In this document: positions 18,858-26,491 of the stretch, one piece after another | Layout of the letters: every line of letters starts with the position of its first letter | How positions within the stretch are numbered: the stretch's first letter is position 1 | From: Streptomyces sp. NRRL WC-3618 | GTDB lineage: Bacteria > Actinomycetota > Actinomycetes > Streptomycetales > Streptomycetaceae | Reading direction: 5' to 3' | Assembly: GCF_001280005.1 (NCBI RefSeq) | Contig: NZ_LGDW01000480.1 | Location: 1-36,230, forward strand | DNA: 36,230 bases | Position numbers and translations under genes: made by a program | The notes under the pieces: generated by a model | Seen by the model: only the letters and a program-made list of their open reading frames with translations | Database searches by the model: none | What the model was told of the DNA's origin: nothing

Positions 18858-19196
18858 GTGGCGACGACCTATGACTTCCCGAGTGACCTCCTGGCCGGTC
18901 AGGAGGAGCTGCATCAGGTCCGGGCCGAGCTGTCCGCCCTGCTGAAACGACTCCCCTGGTCGGTCGAACCGCTGGACGGTTTCAGTGACACCCGCGGCTG
19001 GCGCAAGGTGGAGCGCCCCGCCTCACCTGGCTGGACGGCCGACGAACAGGCCGAGGTGGAGAAACTGCGGCGCCGGGAACACGAGCTCGCGGTGTTCGTG
19101 AGCGGGCACCGCTTCTGGGCCGAGGTCACGGGAGCGGACCGGGTCGACGCGCGCACGCGCCTCAAGCATGCGCACAACAGCACGGACGAGTCCTGA
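18858..19196 (+). CDS. Conserved actinobacterial hypothetical protein
   Basis: A 112-aa protein from GTG 18858. It is rich in Glu, Arg and Leu, with helices ELHQVRAELSALLKRL and EQAEVEKLRRREHELAVFV separated by the loop DGFSDTRGWRKVERPASPGW. The C-terminus reads RLKHAHNSTDES. There is no signal or membrane segment. The GTG lies seven bases after TACCAT, a possible -10 hexamer, and no good ribosome site is seen, so a leaderless message is possible. I recognise it as conserved in Streptomyces but know no function. It is convergent with the kinase gene, with 12 bases between the ends. Confidence 0.75.
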   Translation: MATTYDFPSDLLAGQEELHQVRAELSALLKRLPWSVEPLDGFSDTRGWRKVERPASPGWTADEQAEVEKLRRREHELAVFVSGHRFWAEVTGADRVDARTRLKHAHNSTDES

Positions 19197-19208
19197 GGCA
19201 CCCAGGCC

Positions 19209-20777
19209 TCAGGACGGGGACGTGATGCGGAATCCTTCCCGCACCCGGTCGAAGACCGGCCGGAAGGTGTCCCACTGCTCATCGGGCGCCGAGACGTAGA
19301 TGTCGTACTCCCGGCCGCCCTCCTCCCCGAAGCCGAGCTCGATGCCGTGGAAGACACGCGCCCGGCCCTGGATGGTGAACTCCCAGATGGCGGCCTTCTG
19401 GCCCCGGTACGTCGTGCGCTGCATGTAGAGCTTGCGGTACTTGTCCCCGGGATAGTTGATCTTCGTGTTCGCCTCGATCTCCTTGAAGTGCGCCAAGGGA
19501 TCGCCCGCCGGGTCCACCATGCCGATGGTGAGGCTGGCCAAACGGGTCTTTTCGTCGACATAGCTGACCTCGCCGGACCTCCGCTTCCTCAGCTTCCAGC
19601 CGTCCGGCACCGGGAAGGCGATGCCGAGCGCCTCCTCCGTGACCAGCTGGTAGCCGTCGGGGACGGGCGAGGGCGCGTAGGACGCCGGGGTGGGGTTCGG
19701 CCCCGAACCCGCGCCCGGTGTGTCGTCACCGGCCGAGTTCACGTAGTACACGCCCCCGGCCGTGCCCCCGGCGACCAGGATCACCGCGACCGCGCTCCAC
19801 AGCGCGGTACGGCGCCCACGCCCGCCGCCGCGCTTGTCGGGGGCCGCCTTGGCGGAACGGGTCCTCCGGTGCGTGTTGCCGGTGCGGTCGGGATCCGTGG
19901 CCTCTTCCGGCGTCGGCAGCGGAATCGACCCCGACCACGCGCGCGGCTCCGTGTCCTCGGACACCGACCGCAGCGCCAGTTCCGTCTCTTCCGCCGAGGG
20001 CCGCTCGGCCGGGTCCTTGGCCAGCAGGGCGGTGATCAGCGGCTCCAGCGGGCCGGCCTTCTTCATCGGCTCCGGGGTGCCGGTGACGATGGAGTACGCC
20101 GTCTCGACCGGCGTGAGCCTGCGGAACGGGGGCTGCCCCTCCACCGCCTGGTAGAGGGTCGCGCCGAGCGCCCAGAGGTCGGAGGCGGGGCCAGGGGTGT
20201 CGCCCTGGACGCGCTCCGGTGCCATGTAGTCGATGGAGCCGACGATCTCGCCGGTCCGGGTGAGGGTGCTCGTGCCGGTCGCCGTGGCGATGCCGAAGTC
20301 GGTGAGGACGACCCGGCCGCTCTCGGTGAGCAGGACGTTGCCCGGTTTGACGTCACGGTGCAGTACGCCGGCCTCGTGGGCCGCCCGCAGCGCGCCGACC
20401 ATTCCCCGGCCCACGCGGGCGGCTTCCTCGGGTGAAACGGTTCCGCCGCTCTTGAGCAGGGCGCCGAGAGTGGTGGAGGGCACGTACTCCATGACGATGC
20501 ACGGCAGCCCGTCGTCCTCGACGACATCGTGGACGACGACCACGTTCGGATGGGCGATCCGGGCCGCGCTCTGCGCCTCACGGCGGGTGCGCTCGTACAT
20601 GAGGGCCAGCTCGTCGCCGGCGTACCGGGCGTCCTCGTGCAACCGCTTGAGCGCGACGCGGCGGTTGAGCATCTCGTCGGCGGCCAGCCAGACCGTGCCC
20701 ATGCCGCCCCGGCCGATCTGCTCGGTCAGCCGGTACCGCCCGGCGATGAGCCGTCCCTCGTCCGACACGTCCGACAC
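19209..20777 (-). CDS. Transmembrane Ser/Thr protein kinase (Hanks type)
   Basis: A 522-aa protein from GTG 20777, with AGAGAGG six bases upstream. The kinase domain covers about 13-270: IGRGGMGTVW (Gly loop), VALKRL (Lys44), HRDVKPGNVLL (Asp142), DFGIA (Asp160) and MAPERVQG. A basic juxtamembrane segment (KRGGGRGRR) precedes one membrane helix at about 324-346. Outside lies a Pro-rich linker and a domain of about 150 residues (YQLVTEEALGIAFPVPDGWK ... VSYVDE) with no PASTA repeats. It probably senses an external cue and phosphorylates cytosolic proteins, which could include FHA proteins such as the one at 1944-2336. That link is speculation. Confidence 0.93.
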   Translation of the reverse strand: MSDVSDEGRLIAGRYRLTEQIGRGGMGTVWLAADEMLNRRVALKRLHEDARYAGDELALMYERTRREAQSAARIAHPNVVVVHDVVEDDGLPCIVMEYVPSTTLGALLKSGGTVSPEEAARVGRGMVGALRAAHEAGVLHRDVKPGNVLLTESGRVVLTDFGIATATGTSTLTRTGEIVGSIDYMAPERVQGDTPGPASDLWALGATLYQAVEGQPPFRRLTPVETAYSIVTGTPEPMKKAGPLEPLITALLAKDPAERPSAEETELALRSVSEDTEPRAWSGSIPLPTPEEATDPDRTGNTHRRTRSAKAAPDKRGGGRGRRTALWSAVAVILVAGGTAGGVYYVNSAGDDTPGAGSGPNPTPASYAPSPVPDGYQLVTEEALGIAFPVPDGWKLRKRRSGEVSYVDEKTRLASLTIGMVDPAGDPLAHFKEIEANTKINYPGDKYRKLYMQRTTYRGQKAAIWEFTIQGRARVFHGIELGFGEEGGREYDIYVSAPDEQWDTFRPVFDRVREGFRITSPS

Positions 20778-20877
20778 CGCAAACCTCTCTTATCCCACCG
20801 GGCACTGCCGCTCACGATATCCGGCGCCCGCACGGAGCCGGCCCGAAGGTCGCGTTCACCACACCGCACACGAAACA

Positions 20878-20901
20878 GCCCCCGGCGAAATCACCGGGGG
20901 C
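20878..20901 (-). terminator. Terminator hairpin after the DUF6215-like gene
   Basis: gcccccgg (20878-20885) pairs exactly with ccgggggc (20894-20901) around an 8-base loop. It lies 76 bases beyond the minus-strand stop at 20977 and separates that gene from the kinase promoter. Confidence 0.7.
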
Positions 20902-20976
20902 CACTCATCTGATCGCGTCACCTGTCATGTCAGCTGATCGCGCTCGCCAGTTCCTGGCCAGGACGTCAGCGCTGCC

Positions 20977-22095
20977 TCATCGCGCAGGCCGTTCCGGGAT
21001 CGCCGGAAGAATCCTCTCGGCGATGGCACGGAGCGCGCCGTCGTCCGGGAGGGCCCCGGACTTGCTCCACACGGTGACGTCGTAGTAGCCGCCCCGGTCG
21101 GCGCGGTCGAGAGCCACGGTCAGCGTTCTGGCCAGGGGACCCTGCCCGACCGGTCCGCCGGACCCGGACCCGCCGCTCCCGAAGTTGATCTCGATACTCA
21201 TGGTGTGGTCCGAGGAGAGGACCGCAGGCCGGCCGAGCACCTTGAGGGTCTCGATGTCCTGCTCACTCCCGTACTTCATCAGCTTCACGTACTGCTCGAT
21301 CGACAGGTGGTTGTAAGTGGCGGTGACATTCACGGTGTAGGTGTCGAAGTCGATCTGGGCCTCCGGCTGGGCGACCTTCCCATCGGTCAGCGGAGCGATG
21401 CCGTTGCTGGCGGAAGCACTGTTCGCGATCTCCGACGGGGTTCCGAGGAGCTTCGCCAGGTCCGGCCGGTTGACCGCCTCGCACAGCTTTTCCCCGGTCA
21501 CGGGCGGGGGCGTCTTCTTGTAGGGCATCGGCGTTGCCTCGTGTTCTCCGTCCGAACACGAAGCGGGCTGCGGGGTGTTGTTCTCGTCGGACGGGAGTAT
21601 GTGGGGGGCCACCCACAGGACGGCCGCGATCACCCCGAACACGGCCACGGCCGCGAGGGCCTGGCCCCACTCGTTGGGTTCCTTCTCCACGACGCCCGGA
21701 CCGGGAGGCGGCCCGACCGGGGCGGGTGCGGGGGCCGAGGCGGGTGCCTGTGCCGGGGCGGCTGCCAGGGCGGGTGCCGTTGCCGGGGCGGCTGCCAGGG
21801 CGGGTGCCGTTGCCGGGACGGCTGCCGGTGCTGGGGTCGCGACCGCCGGACTCGGGGCGCGGCGTGCTCGCAGGGCCTTGACCACCGCGTGGACACTGAC
21901 GGCGGCGACCAGGAGGAACACCGCGCCGATACCGGCCCCGACCAGATCCTGATCACGGACGGCGAGATACATGATGCGTACGCCGAAAACGGACCCGATC
22001 ACGATGAGCAGGGGCTCGCGGACCCAGAAGGGCAGGAGACGGAGGAGGAAACCGAGCATCCTGTGATCACACCATGACAAGACTGTGTTGACCAT
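20977..22095 (-). CDS. DUF6215-like membrane protein with Ala/Pro repeat linker
   Basis: A 372-aa protein if ATG 22095 is the start (MVNTVLSW); ATG 22059 (MLGFLLRLLPFW) is as likely, and neither has a clear ribosome site. Two hydrophobic segments near the N-terminus (REPLLIVIGSVFGVRIMYLA; GAGIGAVFLLVAAVSVHAVV) precede a cytoplasmic Ala/Pro linker of about 65 residues encoded by minisatellite DNA. A third helix (ALAAVAVFGVIAAVLWV) then leads to an outside domain of about 200 residues with LCEAVNRPDLAKLLGTP, a DFDTYTVNVTATYNHL strand and LPDDGALRAIAERILPAIP. The outer domain resembles DUF6215, of unknown function in streptomycetes, and has one Cys pair (SC...LC). Confidence 0.65.
   Translation of the reverse strand: MVNTVLSWCDHRMLGFLLRLLPFWVREPLLIVIGSVFGVRIMYLAVRDQDLVGAGIGAVFLLVAAVSVHAVVKALRARRAPSPAVATPAPAAVPATAPALAAAPATAPALAAAPAQAPASAPAPAPVGPPPGPGVVEKEPNEWGQALAAVAVFGVIAAVLWVAPHILPSDENNTPQPASCSDGEHEATPMPYKKTPPPVTGEKLCEAVNRPDLAKLLGTPSEIANSASASNGIAPLTDGKVAQPEAQIDFDTYTVNVTATYNHLSIEQYVKLMKYGSEQDIETLKVLGRPAVLSSDHTMSIEINFGSGGSGSGGPVGQGPLARTLTVALDRADRGGYYDVTVWSKSGALPDDGALRAIAERILPAIPERPAR
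21751..21828. repeat. 30-bp minisatellite inside the DUF6215-like gene
   Basis: Two identical 30-bp units (21751-21780 and 21781-21810) are followed by a partial, slightly changed third. They encode Ala/Pro decapeptide repeats in the cytoplasmic linker; unit length keeps the frame, so copy number can vary without harm. Confidence 0.85.
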
Positions 22096-22224
22096 GTGGA
22101 GGCCACGGTTCCGTACGGAGGTCGTCCGACCGCTCACGCGACCGGCCCCGGACGGGGAGTCCGGGGCCGGTGGCGGCAGCGAAACCGAGGCTTCGACTGT
22201 TGTCAGGCGTCCTGACCATCCTGG

Positions 22225-22268
22225 TGGGCGCGGACGGTTTCGAAAACGCCGACATCCGCTTTTGTAAG
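22225..22268 (-). repeat. Degenerate second copy of the 3' half of tRNA-Val
   Basis: tgggcgcggacggtttcgaa, then cgccgacatccgc and tgtaag, repeat the T-arm, variable loop and anticodon loop region of the tRNA-Val at 22378-22449. There are two single-base insertions and two changes. The 5' half is missing, so it cannot be a working tRNA. It resembles either an attachment-site repeat left by an element that used the tRNA, or the remains of a tandem tRNA duplication. Confidence 0.8.
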
Positions 22269-22316
22269 ACTCCCTGTGGGGGATTGTGGCGTCGATGTGG
22301 CTTCGATCATGGAAAC

Positions 22317-22346
22317 GGCCCCCCGTCCGATCATGGACGAGGGGCC
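22317..22346 (-). terminator. Terminator downstream of tRNA-Val
   Basis: ggccccccgtcc (22317-22328) and ggacgaggggcc (22335-22346) form a 12-bp stem with one mismatch and a 6-base loop, about 30 bases beyond the tRNA 3' end. Confidence 0.8.
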
Positions 22347-22377
22347 GCACTGCACGCTGACCTGCGTGCTAGTCCCG

Positions 22378-22449
22378 TGGGCGCGGACGGTTTCGAACCG
22401 CCGACATCCGCCTTGTAAGGGCGGCGCTCTACCACTGAGCTACGCGCCC
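22378..22449 (-). tRNA. tRNA-Val (anticodon UAC)
   Basis: A 72-base cloverleaf read on the minus strand. The acceptor stem is GGGCGCG/CGCGCCC with discriminator A. The D arm contains AGCTCAGTGGTAGAGC. The anticodon stem CCGCC/GGCGG closes the loop CTTACAA, giving anticodon TAC (UAC). The T arm is CGGTTCGAAACCG. The CCA end is not encoded. UAC reads GUA valine codons, which are rare in high-GC genomes. Confidence 0.95.
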
Positions 22450-22462
22450 AGGACGAGTCGTC

Positions 22463-22493
22463 AGCCTACATTGCCCGGGGCCCTGCCTCGCAA
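22463..22493 (-). promoter_or_regulatory. Possible tRNA-Val promoter
   Basis: On the minus strand TTGCGA (22493-22488) and TAGGCT (22468-22463) lie 19 bases apart, about 14 bases before the tRNA 5' end. The hexamers are only a fair match. The remaining DNA from 22096 to 22671 holds the tRNA, its terminator, the half-copy and the lipoprotein leader, and no other gene that I can see. Confidence 0.35.
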
Positions 22494-22671
22494 ACCCGTA
22501 TCCGCCCCCGAGATCCCGGGGCCTGGATTCGGGGGTTTTCCCCACCTCTCTTCGGGGAGCGTCCCGGATGCCCGGGCGGGCGCCGGCTCCGTACGGTCGA
22601 AGAGTGTCGCAGGGCCGGCTCCACCGATCGCCGATCACCGGTCCCGCGTTCGCCTCAGGGGGAGTAGGACC

Positions 22672-23487
22672 ATGGCCCGTTCAGCGTCTCCGCGCACCGG
22701 TACTCGCACCCGCACCCGCACCCGCACCCGCACCCGTGTCATCGCCATCACCGGCGTCGTGGCCGCCCTCGTCGCGACCGCGTCGGCCTGTGCCTCCGCC
22801 GGGGACGACAAGGACCCGGAGCACCGTTCCTTCGACCTGCGCGGGCACACGCTCACCGTGGACTCGAACGACTCGGGGCTCGACATCGTCGCGGCGGACT
22901 CCACCGAGCCGGGCCGGATCGAGGTCACCCGCTGGTTCCAGGGCTCCGTCGCTCTGGGCAAGGATCCCAAGGTGACGTGGTCCATGGACGACGACCGGCT
23001 CGAACTGCGGGTGAAGTGCTCGGGCGTGGTCGCCGACTGCTCCGCCAGGCACCGGATCGAGGTGCCGCGCGGTGTCTCCGTCGTCGTGCGTACCGGGGAC
23101 GGGAGGGTCACCGCACGCGGCTTCGACCAGGCCCTGGACATCCACTCCGGGGACGGCGCCGTCACCGTGAAGGACTCCACCGGTCCACTGAAGCTGTCCA
23201 CCGACGACGGTTCGATCCGCGCCCTCGGTGTGCGCTCCCAGCAGGTGCGGGCGCACTCCGAGAACGGCTCGGTACGGCTCGAACTCGCCGCCGTGCCGGA
23301 CCTCGTCGAGTCGAGCAGCGACGACGGCTCGCTCACGATCGAGCTGCCCCGCGAGAGGTACCGCGTGACGGCGGACTCCGACGACGGCTCCGTAAAGGTG
23401 TCCGTGCCGCGCACCGCGCGCAGTACGCATGTGGTGTCGGCGAAGACGCAGGACGGGAGCATACGGGTGCGGTTCGCCGGGGAGTGA
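22672..23487 (+). CDS. DUF4097-like beta-repeat lipoprotein
   Basis: A 271-aa protein from ATG 22672, with GGGGGAG nine bases upstream. The N-terminus is basic, with six Thr-Arg dipeptides from a hexanucleotide repeat. A hydrophobic core follows, then a lipobox ending ATASAC, so the mature protein is probably anchored by a lipidated Cys. The rest is a series of short beta repeats with recurrent Asp-Gly turns (RTGDGRVTARG, HSGDGAVTVKD, STDDGSIRALG, SSSDDGSLTIEL, DSDDGSVKVSV, KTQDGSIRVRF), the pattern of DUF4097/adhesin-like beta-helix domains. It would sit on the outer side of the membrane. The partner is unknown. The coiled-coil gene follows in the same direction after about 140 bp. Confidence 0.85.
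   Translation: MARSASPRTGTRTRTRTRTRTRVIAITGVVAALVATASACASAGDDKDPEHRSFDLRGHTLTVDSNDSGLDIVAADSTEPGRIEVTRWFQGSVALGKDPKVTWSMDDDRLELRVKCSGVVADCSARHRIEVPRGVSVVVRTGDGRVTARGFDQALDIHSGDGAVTVKDSTGPLKLSTDDGSIRALGVRSQQVRAHSENGSVRLELAAVPDLVESSSDDGSLTIELPRERYRVTADSDDGSVKVSVPRTARSTHVVSAKTQDGSIRVRFAGE
22702..22736. repeat. Hexanucleotide cgcacc repeat encoding (Thr-Arg)n
   Basis: About six units of the 6-bp word code for alternating Thr and Arg in the signal peptide n-region of the lipoprotein. Slippage would change the positive charge of the signal but keep the frame. Confidence 0.85.
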
Positions 23488-23631
23488 GCCTCGCGCCGGC
23501 CCCGTGCGCGCCGGGTGGGCGGCTCGATTCCCGACCGGGTACGCGCAGCGCGAACCGACCGGGCCGTGTGTTCGTCCTCTACCGGTGGGAGAATGAACCG
23601 GGCAGGGCGGATCACAGCACGGGAGAGGGAT

Positions 23632-25062
23632 GTGACGGCGACTACTTCTGAGCCGTACACGCCGATTGCGCCGCGCGCGCACCAGTCGCCCCACCCGGCG
23701 CCGCACCGGCCACCCGAGTCCCGTCGCACCGGTGTGCGCGCCGCCGCCCGGGACGCGCTGACACTCGTACTGCTCCCGTTGCCGCTGCTCCTCGCCGTGC
23801 CCGCCGCCTTCGCCGGTGGTGGTACCCGGCGGTGGTTCGGCGGGCGGGCCGAGAGCCAGCGTGCCGAGGCGCAGGCCGCGAAGGACGCCGCTGCCGCCGC
23901 CTTCTACGAACTGGACACCGCCCAGCGGGATCTGCGGATCTCGATAGAGACCATCAAGGCCGTCGACGACACCCCGGCCGCCCGGCGCGCGGTCGCCGAC
24001 TTCGAGGGGCTCGGGCGCCGGATCGACGAGGCCAGCGGCCAGTACATCAACGCCGTCGACGCCCACGATCTCGACCGTGACGACCTCGAGGCGTCCGCCG
24101 CGAGCCACGCCCGGTCCGAGCTGAACCGGGCGAAGGAGGAGCTGGGGCGGGTCAAGCAGGACCTGGACCGCTTCGCGGCCGGGCTCGGGCCGCTGCTCGG
24201 CAAGGCCGAGACGCAGCTGGCGCGGCTCGCGCCCTCCGTGGAGCGCGCCCGCCAGTCGCTGCTGGCCGCCTCCAACGCGCTGGACGCGGTACGGGGATCG
24301 GGGCTGCGGGCGGACGACCTCGCCGCCCGGCTCGCCGTCCTCGGGCCCGAGCTGACCCGGCTCAACCAGGGCGCCGGCCAGCACGGTGTGGCGGAGACGC
24401 TGGAGCGGGCCGACCGGGTCGCGCGCGAGGCGGAGGGGGTGCGGGCGGAGGCGGCGCGGCTGCCGGAGCGGGCCGCCGAGATCGATCACCGGCTGGTGTC
24501 GCTGCGGACCCGCGCCGAGGCTCTGACGACCCGCTCGGGGCAGGTGGAGCCGGTACTGAGCGAACTGCGCAGACGGTTCTCGGCGGAGTGCTGGCAGGAC
24601 CTCCAGCACGTACCGGAACAGGCCACGGACCACGTACGGCAGGCCGAGGCGAGGCTCAAGGAGGCGCAGGCCGCGCGGGATGCCCAGCGCTGGCCGGACG
24701 CGACGGCGCTGTTGTCGACGGTGCGGGCGCTGCTGAACACCACCGACGAGGCGGTGTCGGCGGCCGGGGACCGGCTGCGGCGGCTCAACGCCGTACAGAA
24801 GGACCCTCGGGGCGAGATCGATCGGACGCGTTTCGCGATCCGGGACGCGCAGCGGCTGGCCATGTCGGGGCGCACCACCCCGGACCCTCGCGACGCCCGC
24901 CCGCTGGACGAGTCGGTGGCCCGGCTGGAGCGCGCGATCGCCGGGCTGGAGGGCCGTCACCCCGACTACTGGCACTTCCTGACGGAGACGGAGGGCGTGC
25001 GCCGCACGGCGGCCGGCGTGGTCACCCGTATCCGCGAGGAGCGCGGGATGACCGCCCACTGA
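23632..25062 (+). CDS. Membrane-anchored long coiled-coil protein
   Basis: A 476-aa protein from GTG 23632 (MTATTSEPYTP), with GGGAGAG upstream; ATG 23593 in the same frame would add 13 residues. A Pro-rich head of about 45 residues is followed by one hydrophobic segment (ALTLVLLPLPLLLAVPAAFAGG). Residues from about 70 to the end are almost wholly helical and rich in Ala, Glu, Arg and Leu (SELNRAKEELGRVKQDLDRF; RLPERAAEIDHRLVSLRTRA; QAEARLKEAQAARDAQRW), predicting long coiled coils. I know no named family. It may be a structural or scaffold protein at the membrane. The preceding lipoprotein gene could be its partner. Confidence 0.8.
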   Translation: MTATTSEPYTPIAPRAHQSPHPAPHRPPESRRTGVRAAARDALTLVLLPLPLLLAVPAAFAGGGTRRWFGGRAESQRAEAQAAKDAAAAAFYELDTAQRDLRISIETIKAVDDTPAARRAVADFEGLGRRIDEASGQYINAVDAHDLDRDDLEASAASHARSELNRAKEELGRVKQDLDRFAAGLGPLLGKAETQLARLAPSVERARQSLLAASNALDAVRGSGLRADDLAARLAVLGPELTRLNQGAGQHGVAETLERADRVAREAEGVRAEAARLPERAAEIDHRLVSLRTRAEALTTRSGQVEPVLSELRRRFSAECWQDLQHVPEQATDHVRQAEARLKEAQAARDAQRWPDATALLSTVRALLNTTDEAVSAAGDRLRRLNAVQKDPRGEIDRTRFAIRDAQRLAMSGRTTPDPRDARPLDESVARLERAIAGLEGRHPDYWHFLTETEGVRRTAAGVVTRIREERGMTAH

Positions 25063-25089
25063 GCGCACCCCGCCACGGCGCCGACGGCG

Positions 25090-25128
25090 CCCGCCGCCCC
25101 GGCCCGGGTGGGGGGCCGAAGCGGCGGG
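25090..25128. terminator. Hairpin between the convergent coiled-coil and Amidase_6 genes
   Basis: cccgccgc (25090-25097) pairs with gcggcggg (25121-25128) and the interior offers further ggcc/ggcc pairing. It lies in the 76-bp gap between two convergent genes and can serve both. Confidence 0.5.
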
Positions 25129-25138
25129 ACCGGGGCTG

Positions 25139-26332
25139 TCAGGTGCGGTAGGCGTAGTAGTACGAGTTCGGGTCCGACGCGATGATGCTCGCCACCGACC
25201 GGTTGTGAGTGTTGGACGAGTGGTAGGTCATGTACGGCAGGCCCTGGGGGCTGCGGTACGTGACGATCATCGTGTGGTCCTTGGACCCGTCCCTGTTGAA
25301 GTCCATCTGCAGCACGTCGCCGACGTCCATCTGGTAGACGTACGCGAGGCTGGTGATGCGCTTCGAGTTCTGGGCGAACCAGGACCACTCGTTGACGCCG
25401 ACGAAAGAGTCCGACTGGATGTCGGCGTTGCCGAACCACCGGGTGTAGTCGTACACATAGCCGGGGACGTGCTTCCAGCCGCCGGCCTTCAGGACCTGGC
25501 TGACGAAGTTGGTGCAGTCGCCACCGGCTGTGTGCCCGTTGAAGTTCGGGTAGTCGGTGTTGTAGTTGCTCCAGTACTTGTCCGCGTACGCGACCATGGC
25601 CTTGTAGTCGTAGGCGCCCGTGGTGAGGTTCTTGGCGTTGGCCGGTGCGTTGCGGGTGGTCGCGGCGCGGGGAGCGTTGGGCATGGTGTCGGCGGCCACC
25701 CTGGCGACGCGCGCGCCGGAGGACGGCTCGGCGGGCTGGTTCACCGCGATGCCGGCGGCCGTGTCGGTGTTCCGGATGCCCGTGAGCTGCCAGTCGCCGC
25801 GTGCGTCGGCGGTGAACGTCAGCTTGTGGTGGGCCTGGAAGCCGGTGTTCCTGGGCTCGCCGCCACGGACCTTCTTGTAGGTCAGGGTCGTGGTCTCGGT
25901 GACCTCGGCCTCGGCCTTGGTGCCGTGGAGGCGGGTGCTGTTCAGGGTGACGGTCGTGTCGGCCTTGCTGTACTTCTCGCCGAGCGCCGCGAGGCGGTCC
26001 TTGCGCTGCTCCAGCGAGGACAGGGCGGCGTTCTCGCTGCGGGCCAGCGCGGCGGACAGCTTGACGTCGCCGGAGAAGCCCTTGGTCAGCGGCTTCTTCC
26101 GGGCGCCCGGCGCGCCGTCGACCAGCGCGTCCGTGCGGTCGGTGAAGACCGCGTCGGCCAGGCGCTGGAAGGTGGCCCTGGTCTGCTGGTCCACGACCGG
26201 GGCGGCCGAGCGTGCGGTCGCCGCGCTCGCGCTGGTGACGGGCAGCAGCGCCGCTCCCGCGGCGACGGAGGCGGCGGCCGCGACGGCTATGGCGGTGCGG
26301 CGGCGCGTACGGCCCATGGTGCTTGACTTCAC
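25139..26332 (-). CDS. Secreted amidase-domain (Amidase_6) protein
   Basis: A 397-aa protein. GTG 26332 has AGAGGGG eight bases upstream; ATG 26317 (MGRTRRRT) is an alternative. A signal peptide (RTRRR, hydrophobic Ala-rich core, SASA) precedes a helical region of about 100 residues and a stretch with beta pattern (TTVTLNSTRLHGTKAEAEV). The C-terminal 170 residues form a putative amidase domain of the Amidase_6 type. GGDCTNFVSQVLKAGGW has the likely Cys nucleophile, YTRWF and EWSWFA are conserved aromatic segments, and KDHTMIVTYR has the His. Such enzymes resemble cell-wall peptide hydrolases of the CHAP/NlpC class. It is the last of three minus-strand envelope genes. Confidence 0.88.
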   Translation of the reverse strand: MKSSTMGRTRRRTAIAVAAAASVAAGAALLPVTSASAATARSAAPVVDQQTRATFQRLADAVFTDRTDALVDGAPGARKKPLTKGFSGDVKLSAALARSENAALSSLEQRKDRLAALGEKYSKADTTVTLNSTRLHGTKAEAEVTETTTLTYKKVRGGEPRNTGFQAHHKLTFTADARGDWQLTGIRNTDTAAGIAVNQPAEPSSGARVARVAADTMPNAPRAATTRNAPANAKNLTTGAYDYKAMVAYADKYWSNYNTDYPNFNGHTAGGDCTNFVSQVLKAGGWKHVPGYVYDYTRWFGNADIQSDSFVGVNEWSWFAQNSKRITSLAYVYQMDVGDVLQMDFNRDGSKDHTMIVTYRSPQGLPYMTYHSSNTHNRSVASIIASDPNSYYYAYRT

Positions 26333-26491
26333 GTATGTATCCCCTCTTGCCCCGGCGATGGGGGGTGCCGGGTTGTGGAAGTTTCGCATGTCATGTGGAG
26401 CACCCGTGAACGGGGATACCCCTTCACCGGCAAGCACATTGATGGTCCGTCACTTATCAACGGCCCCTTCACCGCCGTCGATTCGCCACCT

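Noticed and set aside
16056..18914. A 952-codon open frame on the minus strand opposite the GH27 gene
   Set aside because: It is the antisense shadow of a clear secreted enzyme, runs through two terminators and other genes, and has no recognisable domain.
20841..20976. A tRNA or small RNA between the kinase and the DUF6215-like gene
   Set aside because: Apart from one terminator hairpin I find no cloverleaf or other fold.
22681..25068. A 795-codon minus-strand frame spanning the lipoprotein and coiled-coil genes
   Set aside because: It covers two genes and their spacer with no domain or ribosome site.
26333..26470. c-di-AMP (ydaO) riboswitch before the Amidase_6 gene, as is usual for some Streptomyces wall hydrolases
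   Set aside because: I looked for the conserved ydaO core sequences and did not find them; only a short cccggc...gccggg hairpin is present.
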